Shown: one piece after another, positions 43,519 through 51,948 of the stretch
Numbering within the stretch: position 1 is the first letter of the stretch
How the letters are laid out: the number at the start of each line of letters is the position of its first letter
DNA from: JAUYIV01 sp040882645
GTDB lineage: Bacteria > Actinomycetota > Acidimicrobiia > Spongiisociales > UBA11373
Assembly: GCA_040882645.1 (NCBI GenBank)
Contig: JBBEAX010000068.1
Location: 1-64,000 of the forward strand
Reading direction: 5' to 3'
DNA length: 64,000 nt
Position numbers and translations under genes: made by a program
The notes under the pieces: model-generated
The model's database searches: none
Seen by the model: only the letters and a program-made list of their open reading frames with translations
Told to the model about the DNA's origin: nothing

Positions 43519-43648
43519 AGCCAGACCCGGTTGGGGCGCCAACCCCATGCCGGGCCGTATCAGCCAGACCCGGTCGGGGCCCCAACCCCATGCCGGGCCG
43601 TATCAGCCAGACCCGGTCGGGGCCCCAACCCCATGCCGGGCCCTATTA
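43519..43648. repeat. Three tandem 43-bp repeats between tRNA-Cys and tRNA-Gly
   Basis: Period exactly 43 nt (starts of CCAGACCCGG at 43521, 43564, 43607). Copies 2 and 3 are nearly identical and copy 1 differs by a few bases. Each carries CCCGG...CCGGG arms around a GGGGCCCC or GGTTGG...CCAACC core, so each can form a hairpin. The rest of the gap to 43788 shows nothing recognisable except a CCGGAGGGG-rich stretch. Confidence 0.85.
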
Positions 43649-43788
43649 GCCCGAATCCGACAGCACTCGACTCGCGACGCCAATCCGAGGATGACGACAC
43701 GGCTCACGCGTCCGTCGAGGGAGCAAGCGCCCTCCTCCCCAAGGAACCCGGAGGGTTCCCGGACTCCCCCCTCCGGGGGAGAAACGGG

Positions 43789-43861
43789 AGCGGACGACCG
43801 GTCTCGAACCGGCGACCTTCACCTTGGCAAGGTGACGCTCTACCAACTGAGCTACGTCCGC
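43789..43861 (-). tRNA. tRNA-Gly (GCC)
   Basis: 73 nt. Acceptor GCGGACG/CGTCCGC, anticodon loop TTGCCAA (GCC), T loop TTCGAGA. CCA is not encoded (CCC follows the discriminator). Confidence 0.95.
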
Positions 43862-43894
43862 GAATGGGTGAATATATCACGGGCCCTTATTCGG

Positions 43895-44323
43895 CTAGGA
43901 GCCCGTAGAACCGAACCCTCCCGCACCCCGCGACGATTCCGGCAGCTCGTCGACGACCTCGAATTCCTGGGTGGAGACGGGCACAACCACCATCTGGGCG
44001 ATCCGGTCACCGCGTGCGATCTGGATCGTTTCCAACCCAAGGTTCACCAGAATCGCCTTGATCTCCCCCCGATATCCGGAGTCGACGAGTCCGGGGCTGT
44101 TCACCACTCCGAGCCCCGATCTCGCGGCGAGGCCTGAACGGGGGGTGACCAGCCCGCCAAAACCCTCCGGAATCGCCACTGCTACCCCCGTTGGGACGAC
44201 GGCTCTCTCCCCCGGTTCGAGGGTGGCCGACTCGCGGGCGTAGAGGTCGACGCCGCCATCGCCCGGATGGGCGTGAGCGGGCATCGGGAGGTCGGGGTCG
44301 AGCCGCTTGAGCGGGATGCGCAT
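43895..44323 (-). CDS. dut: dUTP pyrophosphatase
   Basis: 142 residues, trimeric dUTPase. Hydrolyses dUTP to dUMP, keeping uracil out of DNA and feeding dTMP synthesis. The five motifs are visible: HPGDGGVDLYA, TPRSGLAARSGLGV, NSPGLVDSGYRGEIK, RGDRIAQMVV and the P-loop-like RGAGGFGSTGS at the C-terminus. Divergent from the following membrane protein gene. Confidence 0.95.
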   Translation of the reverse strand: MRIPLKRLDPDLPMPAHAHPGDGGVDLYARESATLEPGERAVVPTGVAVAIPEGFGGLVTPRSGLAARSGLGVVNSPGLVDSGYRGEIKAILVNLGLETIQIARGDRIAQMVVVPVSTQEFEVVDELPESSRGAGGFGSTGS

Positions 44324-44347
44324 GATGTCGATTATGCCCCTGGGAAG

Positions 44348-45313
44348 ATGACAGACGTGAGCCGGTTGAGGACACCCGAGCGAGAAGCGTTCCGCAGGAC
44401 GATTCTCGGCATGCTGGAGACCACTCCAGCGACGGTGGCGCGCGCCGGCACCGTCGGCGCTCTGGAGGAGCCGGTCTCCGACCTCGACTTCGACTGGCGA
44501 CCCACCCCACTGGGGAAGGTGGTGGAGTCGAAGCGGGAGTATCGGTGGCCGATCGTCGCCGGGGCGGCGCTCGTTGGGTTGGCGGTGCTCGTCGTGGCGC
44601 GGTTCGTCATCTTCCTCCCCGCCGACCAGGCGGAGGTCCGCCTTGCCAAATACGCCACGTCAGTCGACGAATTCTCCGCCGCCATCGAGGCGATGGAGGC
44701 GGCGGAGACCCTCACCGACCCCGCCGCCGCAGCGCAGTTCCTCGAAGCGGCTGGCGAGCTGCTCGTGGTCGCTCGTCCCGGACCACCGGGTTTCCTGCCG
44801 TTCATGCCGGCCGGACCGGTGGCGGATGTGCGATCCGTCCGCCACCGGCTCCTGATCCTGGCCGACGCCGCCGACTCGATCGCCGCCCGACTCGCCCGCG
44901 CCGCCCAGTACCGCGAGGCCTCCGGCGAAATCCTCGCCATCCCGCTGCTCCCCTCGAGCGCTCCCCCCGAGTTGATCGATCCCGCCGCCCGGGCCCTCGC
45001 CACCATGCACAGCCAATCGACGGCGGCGGCAGGACGCCTCGACGACAGCGACGAGTACGCCGCTTATCGGGAAAGCGTGGAACAGGCCCTGACCACGTTG
45101 CCGGGGTCGATCGACCGCTATCTCCTGGCCCTACGGCGCGGGGAGGAGGCGACCGCCTTGGCGCGCATCGCCGAGCTGGAGGCGAGCCGTGAGGACACCC
45201 TCGCCGAAGTCGAAGCAGTCCTCGGACAGGTCGAAACGGACGCCGCCACCCTGATCCTGGAACTCAAGCGCGGGATCGCCGAGGTGAGGATCCTCCTCGG
45301 GGACACGGGCTGA
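44348..45313 (+). CDS. Hypothetical single-span membrane protein with helical external domain
   Basis: 321 residues from ATG 44348. An earlier in-frame start would run into the divergent dut gene. A cytoplasmic N-terminus of about 70 residues is followed by one span (WPIVAGAALVGLAVLVVARF) and about 230 mostly helical, Ala/Glu/Leu-rich residues (EAMEAAETLTDPAAAAQFLE; TALARIAELEASREDTLAEV), likely coiled-coil outside. No family recognised. It is convergent with nrdR. Confidence 0.7.
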   Translation: MTDVSRLRTPEREAFRRTILGMLETTPATVARAGTVGALEEPVSDLDFDWRPTPLGKVVESKREYRWPIVAGAALVGLAVLVVARFVIFLPADQAEVRLAKYATSVDEFSAAIEAMEAAETLTDPAAAAQFLEAAGELLVVARPGPPGFLPFMPAGPVADVRSVRHRLLILADAADSIAARLARAAQYREASGEILAIPLLPSSAPPELIDPAARALATMHSQSTAAAGRLDDSDEYAAYRESVEQALTTLPGSIDRYLLALRRGEEATALARIAELEASREDTLAEVEAVLGQVETDAATLILELKRGIAEVRILLGDTG

Positions 45314-45328
45314 CCGGAGATCCAGGGG

Positions 45329-45775
45329 TCAGCCCGGATCCTCGAGGGCTGCCATCTCTCGCTCGAAGTCGCTGGCGCCCTCGAAGTCCTTGTATACCGA
45401 GGCAAACCGGAGATAGGCCACCTCGTCGAGGTGCCGCAGCGCTTCGAGCACCCGCCGGCCGATCTCGTCGGTTGCCGACTCGCCTTCGGCCTCCACATAG
45501 GCTTCGATCTCGCCCACGAGGGCGTCGATGGCCCCCGGGGGAACCTCCCGACCGGCGACCGCGTTCGCCACCCCCACCCGCACCTTCTCGGGGACGAAGG
45601 GCTCGATCCGGCCATCCCGCTTGCGCACCGTGAGACTGCTCTCCCGCCGCTCATAGGTGGTGAATCGGTTGGCGCACCCCTCGCACGCCCGGCGACGACG
45701 GATGGCCGACCCGCCCTCGGCGGGACGACTGTCGACCACCCTGGTGTCATCGGCCGAGCAATAGGGGCATCGCAT
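45329..45775 (-). CDS. nrdR: Transcriptional repressor of ribonucleotide reductase genes
   Basis: 148 residues from ATG 45775, giving the canonical MRCPYCSADDTRVVDSRP. Zinc ribbon CPYC...CEGC (residues 3-34), then the ATP-cone (VRKRDGRIEPFVPEKVRVGV). NrdR senses ATP/dATP and represses nrd operons. Position next to the LysM gene and lexA matches the actinobacterial order. The last residues LEDPG end 15 nt from the convergent neighbour. Confidence 0.95.
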   Translation of the reverse strand: MRCPYCSADDTRVVDSRPAEGGSAIRRRRACEGCANRFTTYERRESSLTVRKRDGRIEPFVPEKVRVGVANAVAGREVPPGAIDALVGEIEAYVEAEGESATDEIGRRVLEALRHLDEVAYLRFASVYKDFEGASDFEREMAALEDPG

Positions 45776-45856
45776 GGCCTCGAAGGGTACCGGTGCGGCC
45801 GACCCGGCGTTCTCTACAGGGACCACGGAGGGTGCCCGGCGACGACGGTCCGCGGT

Positions 45857-46162
45857 CTAGGGGACCGGGATCCGCAGAACCTGGCCCGGCTGAATGCTGC
45901 TCGTCTCGAGGCCGTTCACTGCTTTCAGGTCGAACACGAAGTCCCGGACGTCGGAATCCTCGGGAGCGTGAACCATGGCGATATCCCACAAAGTGTCGCC
46001 AACTCGAACCGTATGGGTGACGAGGGTGATTTCATCGGGCGAGGCGACCGTCGGCCCCTCGGCGCGAGCGGCAACGGTGACAGCGAGCAGGAGGGCCAGC
46101 GCCACGGCGACCGAGGTGAGGAGAACCACGACCCTGGTGCGGGTATTGGCGGAGATCGTCAT
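45857..46162 (-). CDS. LysM membrane protein divergent from lexA, likely SOS division suppressor
   Basis: 101 residues from ATG 46162. One N-terminal span (VVVLLTSVAVALALLLAVTV) and a LysM peptidoglycan-binding domain (HTVRVGDTLWDIAMVHA ... VNGLETSSIQPGQVLRIPVP). In Bacillus (YneA), Corynebacterium (DivS region) and Mycobacterium (Rv2719c) the gene divergent from lexA is an SOS-induced cell-division or wall-acting protein with LysM. The LexA-type boxes between this gene and lexA support the same role. Upstream in-frame extension crosses the boxes and is rejected. Confidence 0.8.
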   Translation of the reverse strand: MTISANTRTRVVVLLTSVAVALALLLAVTVAARAEGPTVASPDEITLVTHTVRVGDTLWDIAMVHAPEDSDVRDFVFDLKAVNGLETSSIQPGQVLRIPVP

Positions 46163-46249
46163 GGCGCTGGCACCTCCTACGTTGCTGTCTGTCTCGGGGG
46201 CCTTGGCTCGGCCCCCACACGCTGCACACCCTATGGACCCGGTGTGACA

Positions 46250-46263
46250 CGAACGTGTGTTCG
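46250..46263. promoter_or_regulatory. LexA box 1 (LysM gene side)
   Basis: CGAACGTGTGTTCG, a near-perfect match to the Gram-positive SOS consensus CGAAC-N4-GTTCG. Confidence 0.85.
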
Positions 46264-46283
46264 CTCTGAGAAGACCAATGTAT

Positions 46284-46297
46284 CGAACGGGTGTTCG
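46284..46297. promoter_or_regulatory. LexA box 2
   Basis: CGAACGGGTGTTCG matches CGAAC-N4-GTTCG exactly. 34 nt from box 1 (start to start), about three helical turns. Confidence 0.85.
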
Positions 46298-46307
46298 CTT
46301 GTCAAGT

Positions 46308-46321
46308 CGAACATATGTTTG
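46308..46321. promoter_or_regulatory. LexA box 3
   Basis: CGAACATATGTTTG, one mismatch in the right half. It abuts the proposed lexA -35 element. Confidence 0.75.
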
Positions 46322-46347
46322 TCGGTGAACACCTGTTCGGCTATCGT
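46319..46347 (+). promoter_or_regulatory. Proposed lexA promoter
   Basis: TTGTCG (46319-46324) and TATCGT (46342-46347), spacing 17 nt. AAAGGGAGG follows before ATG 46371. Confidence 0.5.
46326..46339. promoter_or_regulatory. LexA box 4, in the lexA promoter spacer
   Basis: TGAACACCTGTTCG, one mismatch in the left half. It lies between the proposed -35 and -10 of lexA, so binding would block RNA polymerase (autorepression). Confidence 0.8.
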
Positions 46348-46370
46348 TCGGCGATAAGAAAGGGAGGCCC

Positions 46371-47000
46371 ATGTCCCCCAGCGACATCAGCGATCGGCAG
46401 AAGCAGATTCTCGAGCTCATCCACGAGACGGTGCAGCGCCGGGGCTATCCCCCGTCCGTACGGGAGATCGGGGAGGCCGTCGGTCTCAGCTCACCGTCCA
46501 CCGTCCACAGTCACCTCTCGGCGCTGGTGGAGGGCGGATACCTCCGCCGCGATGCCACCAAGCCACGCGCCATCGAAGTCATCGACACCGGCGGTTACGG
46601 CGAGCTACGCCGCGCCCCGGTACGCGATGTCCCCCTCGTCGGGCGAATCGCCGCCGGTTCACCGATGCTCGCCGAAGAGGACATCGAAGAGATCTTCCCA
46701 TTGCCCACCGAACTGGTCGGCAACGAGCCGGTGATCATGCTGCGGGTCCAGGGCGACTCGATGATCAACGCGGGGATCTTCGACGGCGACCTCGTCGTCG
46801 TGCGACGCCAGCCCGACGCCCGGAACGGCGAGTTGGTGGCCGCCCTGATCAACGGCGAGGAGGCCACCGTCAAGCGATTCCGTCGTGAAGGCGACCGTGT
46901 GCTGCTCATCGCCGAGAACCCGGCTTACGAACCGATCGTGCTCACCGCCGGCGTCGAGATCGTGGGGAAGGTCGTCGCGGTCCTGCGCACGGTCAGGTAG
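46371..47000 (+). CDS. lexA: SOS repressor LexA
   Basis: 209 residues. N-terminal winged helix (RQKQILELIHETVQRRGYPP; recognition helix near SSPSTVHSHLSALVE). The self-cleavage site Ala-Gly lies in GRIAAGSP, the catalytic Ser in VQGDSMINAGI and the Lys in EEATVKRF. RecA filaments stimulate self-cleavage, and recA is in this window with its own box. RBS AAAGGGAGG supports ATG 46371. Confidence 0.97.
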   Translation: MSPSDISDRQKQILELIHETVQRRGYPPSVREIGEAVGLSSPSTVHSHLSALVEGGYLRRDATKPRAIEVIDTGGYGELRRAPVRDVPLVGRIAAGSPMLAEEDIEEIFPLPTELVGNEPVIMLRVQGDSMINAGIFDGDLVVVRRQPDARNGELVAALINGEEATVKRFRREGDRVLLIAENPAYEPIVLTAGVEIVGKVVAVLRTVR

Positions 47001-47043
47001 GGGCCCTCGCTTCGCTCGGGCCGCAATTCGCGATTCGCAATTC
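47001..47043. repeat. CTCGCTTCGCTCGG element plus heptamer array between lexA and dapF
   Basis: GCCCTCGCTTCGCTCGGGC (47003-47021) followed by GCAATTC, GCGATTC, GCAATTC (47023-47043). It is the same composite as at 15.8 kb, again between convergent genes. The remaining gap to 47141 shows no gene. Confidence 0.75.
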
Positions 47044-47143
47044 GAAGGAACGGGTCAAGGCGTTGTGGAGGCCGCCCGGGCGATCTGGCGATTGGCGGGC
47101 CTGCTCGTAGGGTCAGCTTCCCCCCCTCCCCCCTTCGGGGTAC

Positions 47144-47162
47144 TCCCCCCGGAAGCCGGGGG
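47144..47162 (-). terminator. Hairpin downstream of dapF
   Basis: CCCCCCGG-AAG-CCGGGGGG lies just outside the dapF stop. A second weaker C-run/G-run stem (CCCCTTCGGGG, 47127-47138) precedes it. Confidence 0.55.
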
Positions 47163-47169
47163 GAGACGC

Positions 47170-47934
47170 TCAATCCTCGATCGATCCAATCGTTCCTGCG
47201 AACACTTCGCGCGCGGGGCCTTCGATCCAGGCTTCGCCTTCGATGATCTCTACCAGCAGTGGGCCGCCGGGGAGCATCACGGTCACCTTGGGGTCGGTCA
47301 GGCCCTGGTGGACGGCGGCAGCCACCGTGGCGGCGGCGCCGGTGCCGCAGGCGAGGGTCTCGCCCACCCCCCGCTCCCATACCCGGAGGTCGATTCGGTT
47401 CGGAGCGACGACCGTGGCGAACTCCACATTGGTGCGGTCGGGGAACGCCGGGTCGCCTTCGACCAACGGGCCCGCGGCGCCGACGGGCACCGCTTCGGTG
47501 TCGGAGACGAAGGCGACGGCATGGGGATTGCCGATGTCGACCCGCTCCAACCGATAGCCGATCAGTTCCACCGGGTCGCCTGAGACCGCTACCGGGCCGA
47601 GTTGAGCGCGGACGGTCCCCTCTCGCACCACGGTGCTCCTTGGCCCGACCAGGGTGTTGACCATCACTTCCGGGCCCGGGACCATCCCGTGCGTCACCGC
47701 ATACAGGGCGACGCACCGCAGGCCATTCCCACACATCTCTGCGGCCGATCCGTCGGCGTTCCAGTAGCCCATGGACACGGTCCCGGCGTCCACTGGAGTC
47801 ACCACCAGCACCCCATCGGCTCCGATCCCGCGCCGGCGGTCGCACCAAGTAGCCACCTGCACCGGAGATGGAACGAAGGGGCCGCCGAACACGATGAAGT
47901 CGTTGCCTAGGCCCTCCATCTTCACGAAGTCCAT
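47170..47934 (-). CDS. dapF: Diaminopimelate epimerase
   Basis: 254 residues. Interconverts LL- and meso-diaminopimelate for lysine and peptidoglycan. Two catalytic cysteines: EMCGNGLRC (first half) and LACGTGAAATV (second half). MEGLGNDFIV opens the protein. It overlaps the end of miaA by 13 nt. Confidence 0.95.
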   Translation of the reverse strand: MDFVKMEGLGNDFIVFGGPFVPSPVQVATWCDRRRGIGADGVLVVTPVDAGTVSMGYWNADGSAAEMCGNGLRCVALYAVTHGMVPGPEVMVNTLVGPRSTVVREGTVRAQLGPVAVSGDPVELIGYRLERVDIGNPHAVAFVSDTEAVPVGAAGPLVEGDPAFPDRTNVEFATVVAPNRIDLRVWERGVGETLACGTGAAATVAAAVHQGLTDPKVTVMLPGGPLLVEIIEGEAWIEGPAREVFAGTIGSIED

Positions 47935-48839
47935 CCGGCCTCCTCGAGGCTCGCCACCGCCGCCTCGGCGAGCAACGCGGGGTCATCTTGCCACCCCAGC
48001 CAGTCGATCCTCGGGTCGCGTCGGTGAAAGGTGCGCTGGCGCCGCGCCAGCGAGGTGGTGGCGTCGATCGCCCGCTTGCGAGCGGTAGTGAGGTCCCACT
48101 CTCCTTCGACGACCCGCAGCATCTCGCGGTATCCCACCGCGGTGGCCGCGGTGGGGCCCAACCGGCCGCGTAAGCCATCCACTTCGTCGAGCAGACCGCG
48201 CTCGATCATCCGGTCGAGCCGCCGCTCCACCCGGGCGGGAAGCTGCTCTCCCGGATCGACACCCACCACGGCCACCGGGATCTCGGACCGATACTCCCGG
48301 ACGGCATCGGCAGCTGCCGCCGTCGCCCGGGCCGTGGGCGTCAACCCGGTGAGCCGGTGGATCTCCAAGGCGCGGATCACCCGGCGTGGGTTGGCCAGAT
48401 CGACCCAGACCCCCGCTTCCGGATCAGCCGCGAGCAGTTCCGCGGTCGCCTCCTCGGCGGGCATGCCCTCGATGACCTCCCGCAGGCCATCATCCGTTGG
48501 GGGGAACTCGAGCGGATCCACCAGCGATCTGAAGTGCAACCCGCTGCCCCCCACGATCAGGACGCGAGCACCCCGTCCCTCGATCTCGGCCATCGCCAGC
48601 CGTCCGCGCACCTGGAACTCGGCCACGGAGAAGGCCACCTCCGGGTCGACGACGTCGATCATGTGATGCGGGACCCGGGCGATCTCCTCGGCCGCCGGCT
48701 TGGCGGTCCCGATGTTCATGCCCCGATAGACCTGCATGCTGTCCACCGACAGGATCTCCGCGCCGAGCCGCTCGGCGACGAGCAGGGCGACATCGCTCTT
48801 ACCGGCCGCAGTGGGGCCGAGGATCGCTCCGACCTTCAG
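47922..48839 (-). CDS. miaA: tRNA dimethylallyltransferase, apparently starting at CTG
   Basis: About 305 residues. Adds the isopentenyl group to A37, the substrate of MiaB next door. The P-loop GPTAAGKSDVA is at residues 7-17 when read from CTG 48839, then VDSMQVYRGMNIGTAKP, and the C-terminal RKRAIDATTSLARRQRTFHRR. In this frame I find no ATG, GTG or TTG between the P-loop and well inside miaB. The first standard start (GTG 48746) lies after the P-loop and would destroy the enzyme. CTG overlaps the miaB stop as CTGA, copying the ATGA/GTGA overlaps of this genome. Confidence 0.9.
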   Translation of the reverse strand: MKVGAILGPTAAGKSDVALLVAERLGAEILSVDSMQVYRGMNIGTAKPAAEEIARVPHHMIDVVDPEVAFSVAEFQVRGRLAMAEIEGRGARVLIVGGSGLHFRSLVDPLEFPPTDDGLREVIEGMPAEEATAELLAADPEAGVWVDLANPRRVIRALEIHRLTGLTPTARATAAAADAVREYRSEIPVAVVGVDPGEQLPARVERRLDRMIERGLLDEVDGLRGRLGPTAATAVGYREMLRVVEGEWDLTTARKRAIDATTSLARRQRTFHRRDPRIDWLGWQDDPALLAEAAVASLEEAGWTS

Positions 48840-50224
48840 GTCGCCACCCGCCCGACGAGGTGGCTGGGGGCGGCATACTCGACGACCGCGTCGAAGAACG
48901 ACCCGGGTGCGCGCTCCCCGGGAACATGCAAGACCTTGTTGGTCCTCGTCCTCGCAGTCACCACTCCAGGATCCTTCCTGGAAGGACCTTCGACGAGACC
49001 CTCGACCGTGCTGCCCACCAACGCCTGGTTCTTCTCCAACGAGACCTGCCGCTGCAGATCGGCCAGGCGGGTGAAGCGCTCGGAGGCCACCTCGGGTTCG
49101 ACCCGCCCGTCCAAGTCGGCTGCAGGGGTTCCCGGTCGGGGCGAGTAGATGAACATGTAGGCGCCGTCGAAGCGGGCTTCGGCCATCACATCGAGTGTCC
49201 GCTGGAAGTCATCCTCCGTCTCGCCGGGGAACCCCACGATGATGTCGGTGGAGGTCGCCAGGCCGGGAATCGTCGCCTCGGCGGCCCGCAGCTTCTCGAT
49301 GAAACGATCCGGGGTGTAGCCGCGTTGCATCGCCCGCAGGATCCGGGCGCTGCCGCTCTGGAGCGGCAGGTGGAGTTGCTCGCACACCGCAGGCGTCTCG
49401 GCCATCGCCTCGAGCACGTCCTGTTTGATGTCCTTGGGGTGCGGGCTGGTGAACCGGATCCGCCGGATCCCCTCGATCTCGCCTACTCGCCGCAGCAGGT
49501 TGGCAAAGATCGGGCGGCGGCGACCGTCGATCGCCAGGTCCCGCCCGTAGGAGTTGACGTTCTGGCCGAGGAGGGTCACCTCGACCACCCCATCGGCAGC
49601 CAGATCACGCACCTCGCGGACGATGTCGCCCGGACGCCGCGAGATCTCCTTACCCCGGACGATCGGGACGATGCAGAAGGTGCACCCGTTGTTGCACCCG
49701 ATCGTGATCGTCACCCAGGCCGAATGCGGGACCTCCCGATGGGCCGGCAGGGTGGACGGCACGTCGTCGATCGAGGCGGTCTCGTCCCAGATCTCGGTGA
49801 CCGGGCCCCACTCCTCGGCGTGATCGAGAAGGGTGATCACCCGATGGAGGTTGTGCGTACCGAAGACCACATCCACCCACGGCGCCTTTGCCTGAACCAC
49901 CTCGCGGTCCTTCTGGGCGAGGCACCCACCCACCAGGATCCGCATGCCCGGGCGTTCGTCCTTCACCGCCTTGAGTTGACCGAGGTTCCCGTAGAGGCGG
50001 TTGTCGGCGTTCTCGCGGATACAGCAGGTGTTGATCATCACCACGTCGGCATCATCGAGACCAGCGGCAGGGACCATTCCATCGGCTTCGAACAACCCGC
50101 CGATGCGCTCGGAGTCGTGCTCGTTCATCTGACATCCGAAGGTCCGAACCAGGTACCGGCGCCCGGTGCGCGTCGGAACGCGACGCTCGCGCACGACGGG
50201 GATACCGAGTTCGACGGTGGTCAT
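48836..50224 (-). CDS. miaB: tRNA-2-methylthio-N6-dimethylallyladenosine synthase
   Basis: 462 residues. Radical-SAM methylthiotransferase acting after MiaA. N-terminal MTTase domain with TFGCQMNEHDSE, INTCCIREN and GGCLAQ (three cluster cysteines). Radical SAM CNNGCTFCIVP near residue 178. C-terminal TRAM domain (VGSTVEGLVEGPSRKDPGVV). It overlaps the rny stop by 4 nt. Confidence 0.96.
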   Translation of the reverse strand: MTTVELGIPVVRERRVPTRTGRRYLVRTFGCQMNEHDSERIGGLFEADGMVPAAGLDDADVVMINTCCIRENADNRLYGNLGQLKAVKDERPGMRILVGGCLAQKDREVVQAKAPWVDVVFGTHNLHRVITLLDHAEEWGPVTEIWDETASIDDVPSTLPAHREVPHSAWVTITIGCNNGCTFCIVPIVRGKEISRRPGDIVREVRDLAADGVVEVTLLGQNVNSYGRDLAIDGRRRPIFANLLRRVGEIEGIRRIRFTSPHPKDIKQDVLEAMAETPAVCEQLHLPLQSGSARILRAMQRGYTPDRFIEKLRAAEATIPGLATSTDIIVGFPGETEDDFQRTLDVMAEARFDGAYMFIYSPRPGTPAADLDGRVEPEVASERFTRLADLQRQVSLEKNQALVGSTVEGLVEGPSRKDPGVVTARTRTNKVLHVPGERAPGSFFDAVVEYAAPSHLVGRVAT

Positions 50225-51753
50225 CGGGCGAAGTCGGTGGCGCGCAGCTCGCGGATGACCGTCACCCGGATCTGACCGGGATACTGAAGGTCCTCTTCGA
50301 ACCGCTTGGAGATTCGCCGGGCAAGATCGTGAGCGCCGAGATCGTCCACCGAGCCGGGATCGACCACCACTCTCACCTCGCGTCCGGCCTGCATCGCGTA
50401 TACCCGCTCAACCCCGTCGAACTCCATGGCGATGGCCTCGAGTTGCTCGAGACGACGAACGTAGGAGTCGACCGCCTCGCGACGGGCTCCGGGGCGGCTG
50501 GCGGAAACGGCGTCCGCCGCCTGCACCACCACCGCGGTGAGGGTCCGGGGCTCGACTTCGTTGTGGTGGGCCTCGATGCCGTGGACGATCGCGGGGTCTT
50601 CACCGAAACGGCGGGCGATCTCGGCGCCCACCAGCGCGTGAGAGCCGCCCAACTCATGACTGACGGCCTTCCCGATGTCGTGGAGGAAGGCCGCCCGCTT
50701 CGCCTCTTCAGGATTGATGCCGATCTCGGCCGCCAACATCCCCGCCACCTTGGCCGACTCGATGAGGTGGTGCAGCACGTTCTGGCCGTACGACAGCCGG
50801 TACTTGAGCCGGCCAAGCAGTGTCACGATCTCGGGATGCACCCGGGAGACCCCGACCTCCAACAACGCCCACTCGCCGGCGTCGCGCACTCCCTGCTCCA
50901 CCTCCGCCAGGGCCTTCTCGTATGCGTCCTCGATGGATGACGGGTGAATGCGACCATCGGCGATTAGGCGCTCGAGGGCGATCCGGGCTACCTCACGCCG
51001 CACCGGATCGAACGCCGAAATGGCGACCGCCTCGGGGGTGTCGTCGACGATGATGTTCACCCCTGTGACCGACTCGAAAGCGCGGATGTTGCGACCGTCC
51101 CGCCCGATGATGCGGCCCTTCATGTCGTCCGACGGCAGGGCGACCGTCGATACGGTCGTCTCGGCCACCACTTCCGACGCAAGCCGTTGCACGGCCGTGG
51201 CAAGGATCCGTCGGGCTCGCCGGTCGGCCTCCTCTCGGGCCTTGGTCTCCATGTCGCGCATGAGAACCATCGCATCGCGCCGTGCCTCGTCTTCGACCCG
51301 ATGCAGCAACTCCTCCTTCGCCGCCCGCGCATCGACACCGGCGAGCGCTTCGAGTGCTGCCCGTGCCTCCTCACGAAGCGCCTCGACGTCACGGCGCGAC
51401 GACGAGATGTCACGCTCGCGGTCGAGGATCAGGGTTTCGCGCTGCGCAAGATTCGAGGCACGCTGTTCGAGGGTCGCCTCGCGCTGGATGATGCGCTCTT
51501 CTTGAGATTCGACCTCGACGCGGCGGTGCTCGAGAGTCGCCTCTTCGCGCTCGCGATAGGTCTCTGCCTTGGCGCGAGCCTCCTCTTCGGCCCGCTCCAG
51601 TATCCGCTGTGAGGAGGTGCGGGCGTCGCGGACCAATAGGTCGGCCGTCGTCGCGGCCCGGCCGAGGCTTCTTCGCTGAAGCCAGCGGCCTATGAGAATT
51701 CCGGCGCCGAGCGCCACGATCCCGGCGATCGAACCGATCACCGCGGTGGCCAT
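50221..51753 (-). CDS. rny: Ribonuclease Y
   Basis: About 510 residues from ATG 51753: an N-terminal membrane anchor (IGSIAGIVALGAGILIG), a long coiled coil (EREEATLEHRRVEVESQEER and following, to about residue 190), a KH domain (MKGRIIGRDGRNIRAFE) and an HD domain (FLHDIGKAVSHE). It is the initiating endonuclease of mRNA decay in many Gram-positives. Upstream open frame to 51801 lacks an anchor sequence and is rejected. The 195-nt gap to recA holds no gene, and no recX is present. Confidence 0.95.
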   Translation of the reverse strand: MATAVIGSIAGIVALGAGILIGRWLQRRSLGRAATTADLLVRDARTSSQRILERAEEEARAKAETYREREEATLEHRRVEVESQEERIIQREATLEQRASNLAQRETLILDRERDISSSRRDVEALREEARAALEALAGVDARAAKEELLHRVEDEARRDAMVLMRDMETKAREEADRRARRILATAVQRLASEVVAETTVSTVALPSDDMKGRIIGRDGRNIRAFESVTGVNIIVDDTPEAVAISAFDPVRREVARIALERLIADGRIHPSSIEDAYEKALAEVEQGVRDAGEWALLEVGVSRVHPEIVTLLGRLKYRLSYGQNVLHHLIESAKVAGMLAAEIGINPEEAKRAAFLHDIGKAVSHELGGSHALVGAEIARRFGEDPAIVHGIEAHHNEVEPRTLTAVVVQAADAVSASRPGARREAVDSYVRRLEQLEAIAMEFDGVERVYAMQAGREVRVVVDPGSVDDLGAHDLARRISKRFEEDLQYPGQIRVTVIRELRATDFAR

Positions 51754-51948
51754 GATTCTCCTTCCGGCCGACCCCGCCGGACGAACTGCGCGCCGAACCA
51801 CCTGGCTCGACGCGCACCCTCAGACCCAGTCATCCACAGACTCGGTCGATCACACCTCCCGGCAGGGCCGCAACTTCAGAACGTTCTGTTTCAAATGCGT
51901 GTGCGCGTTGGGAGGTAATCGTACCGCGCCCCGGCCGATCCGCCAGGA

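Noticed and set aside
43519..43648. CRISPR array
   Set aside because: Three directly abutting 43-bp copies without spacers, and no cas genes in the window.
45857..46420. Longer 187-residue start for the LysM protein
   Set aside because: It would run through all four LexA boxes and into lexA; ATG 46162 begins a clean membrane anchor.
51870..51900. LexA box near AGAACGTTCT upstream of rny
   Set aside because: GAAC and GTTC are adjacent without the 4-nt spacer required by the consensus.
51754..51948. recX between recA and rny
   Set aside because: No open frame with RecX character; the gap is too short.
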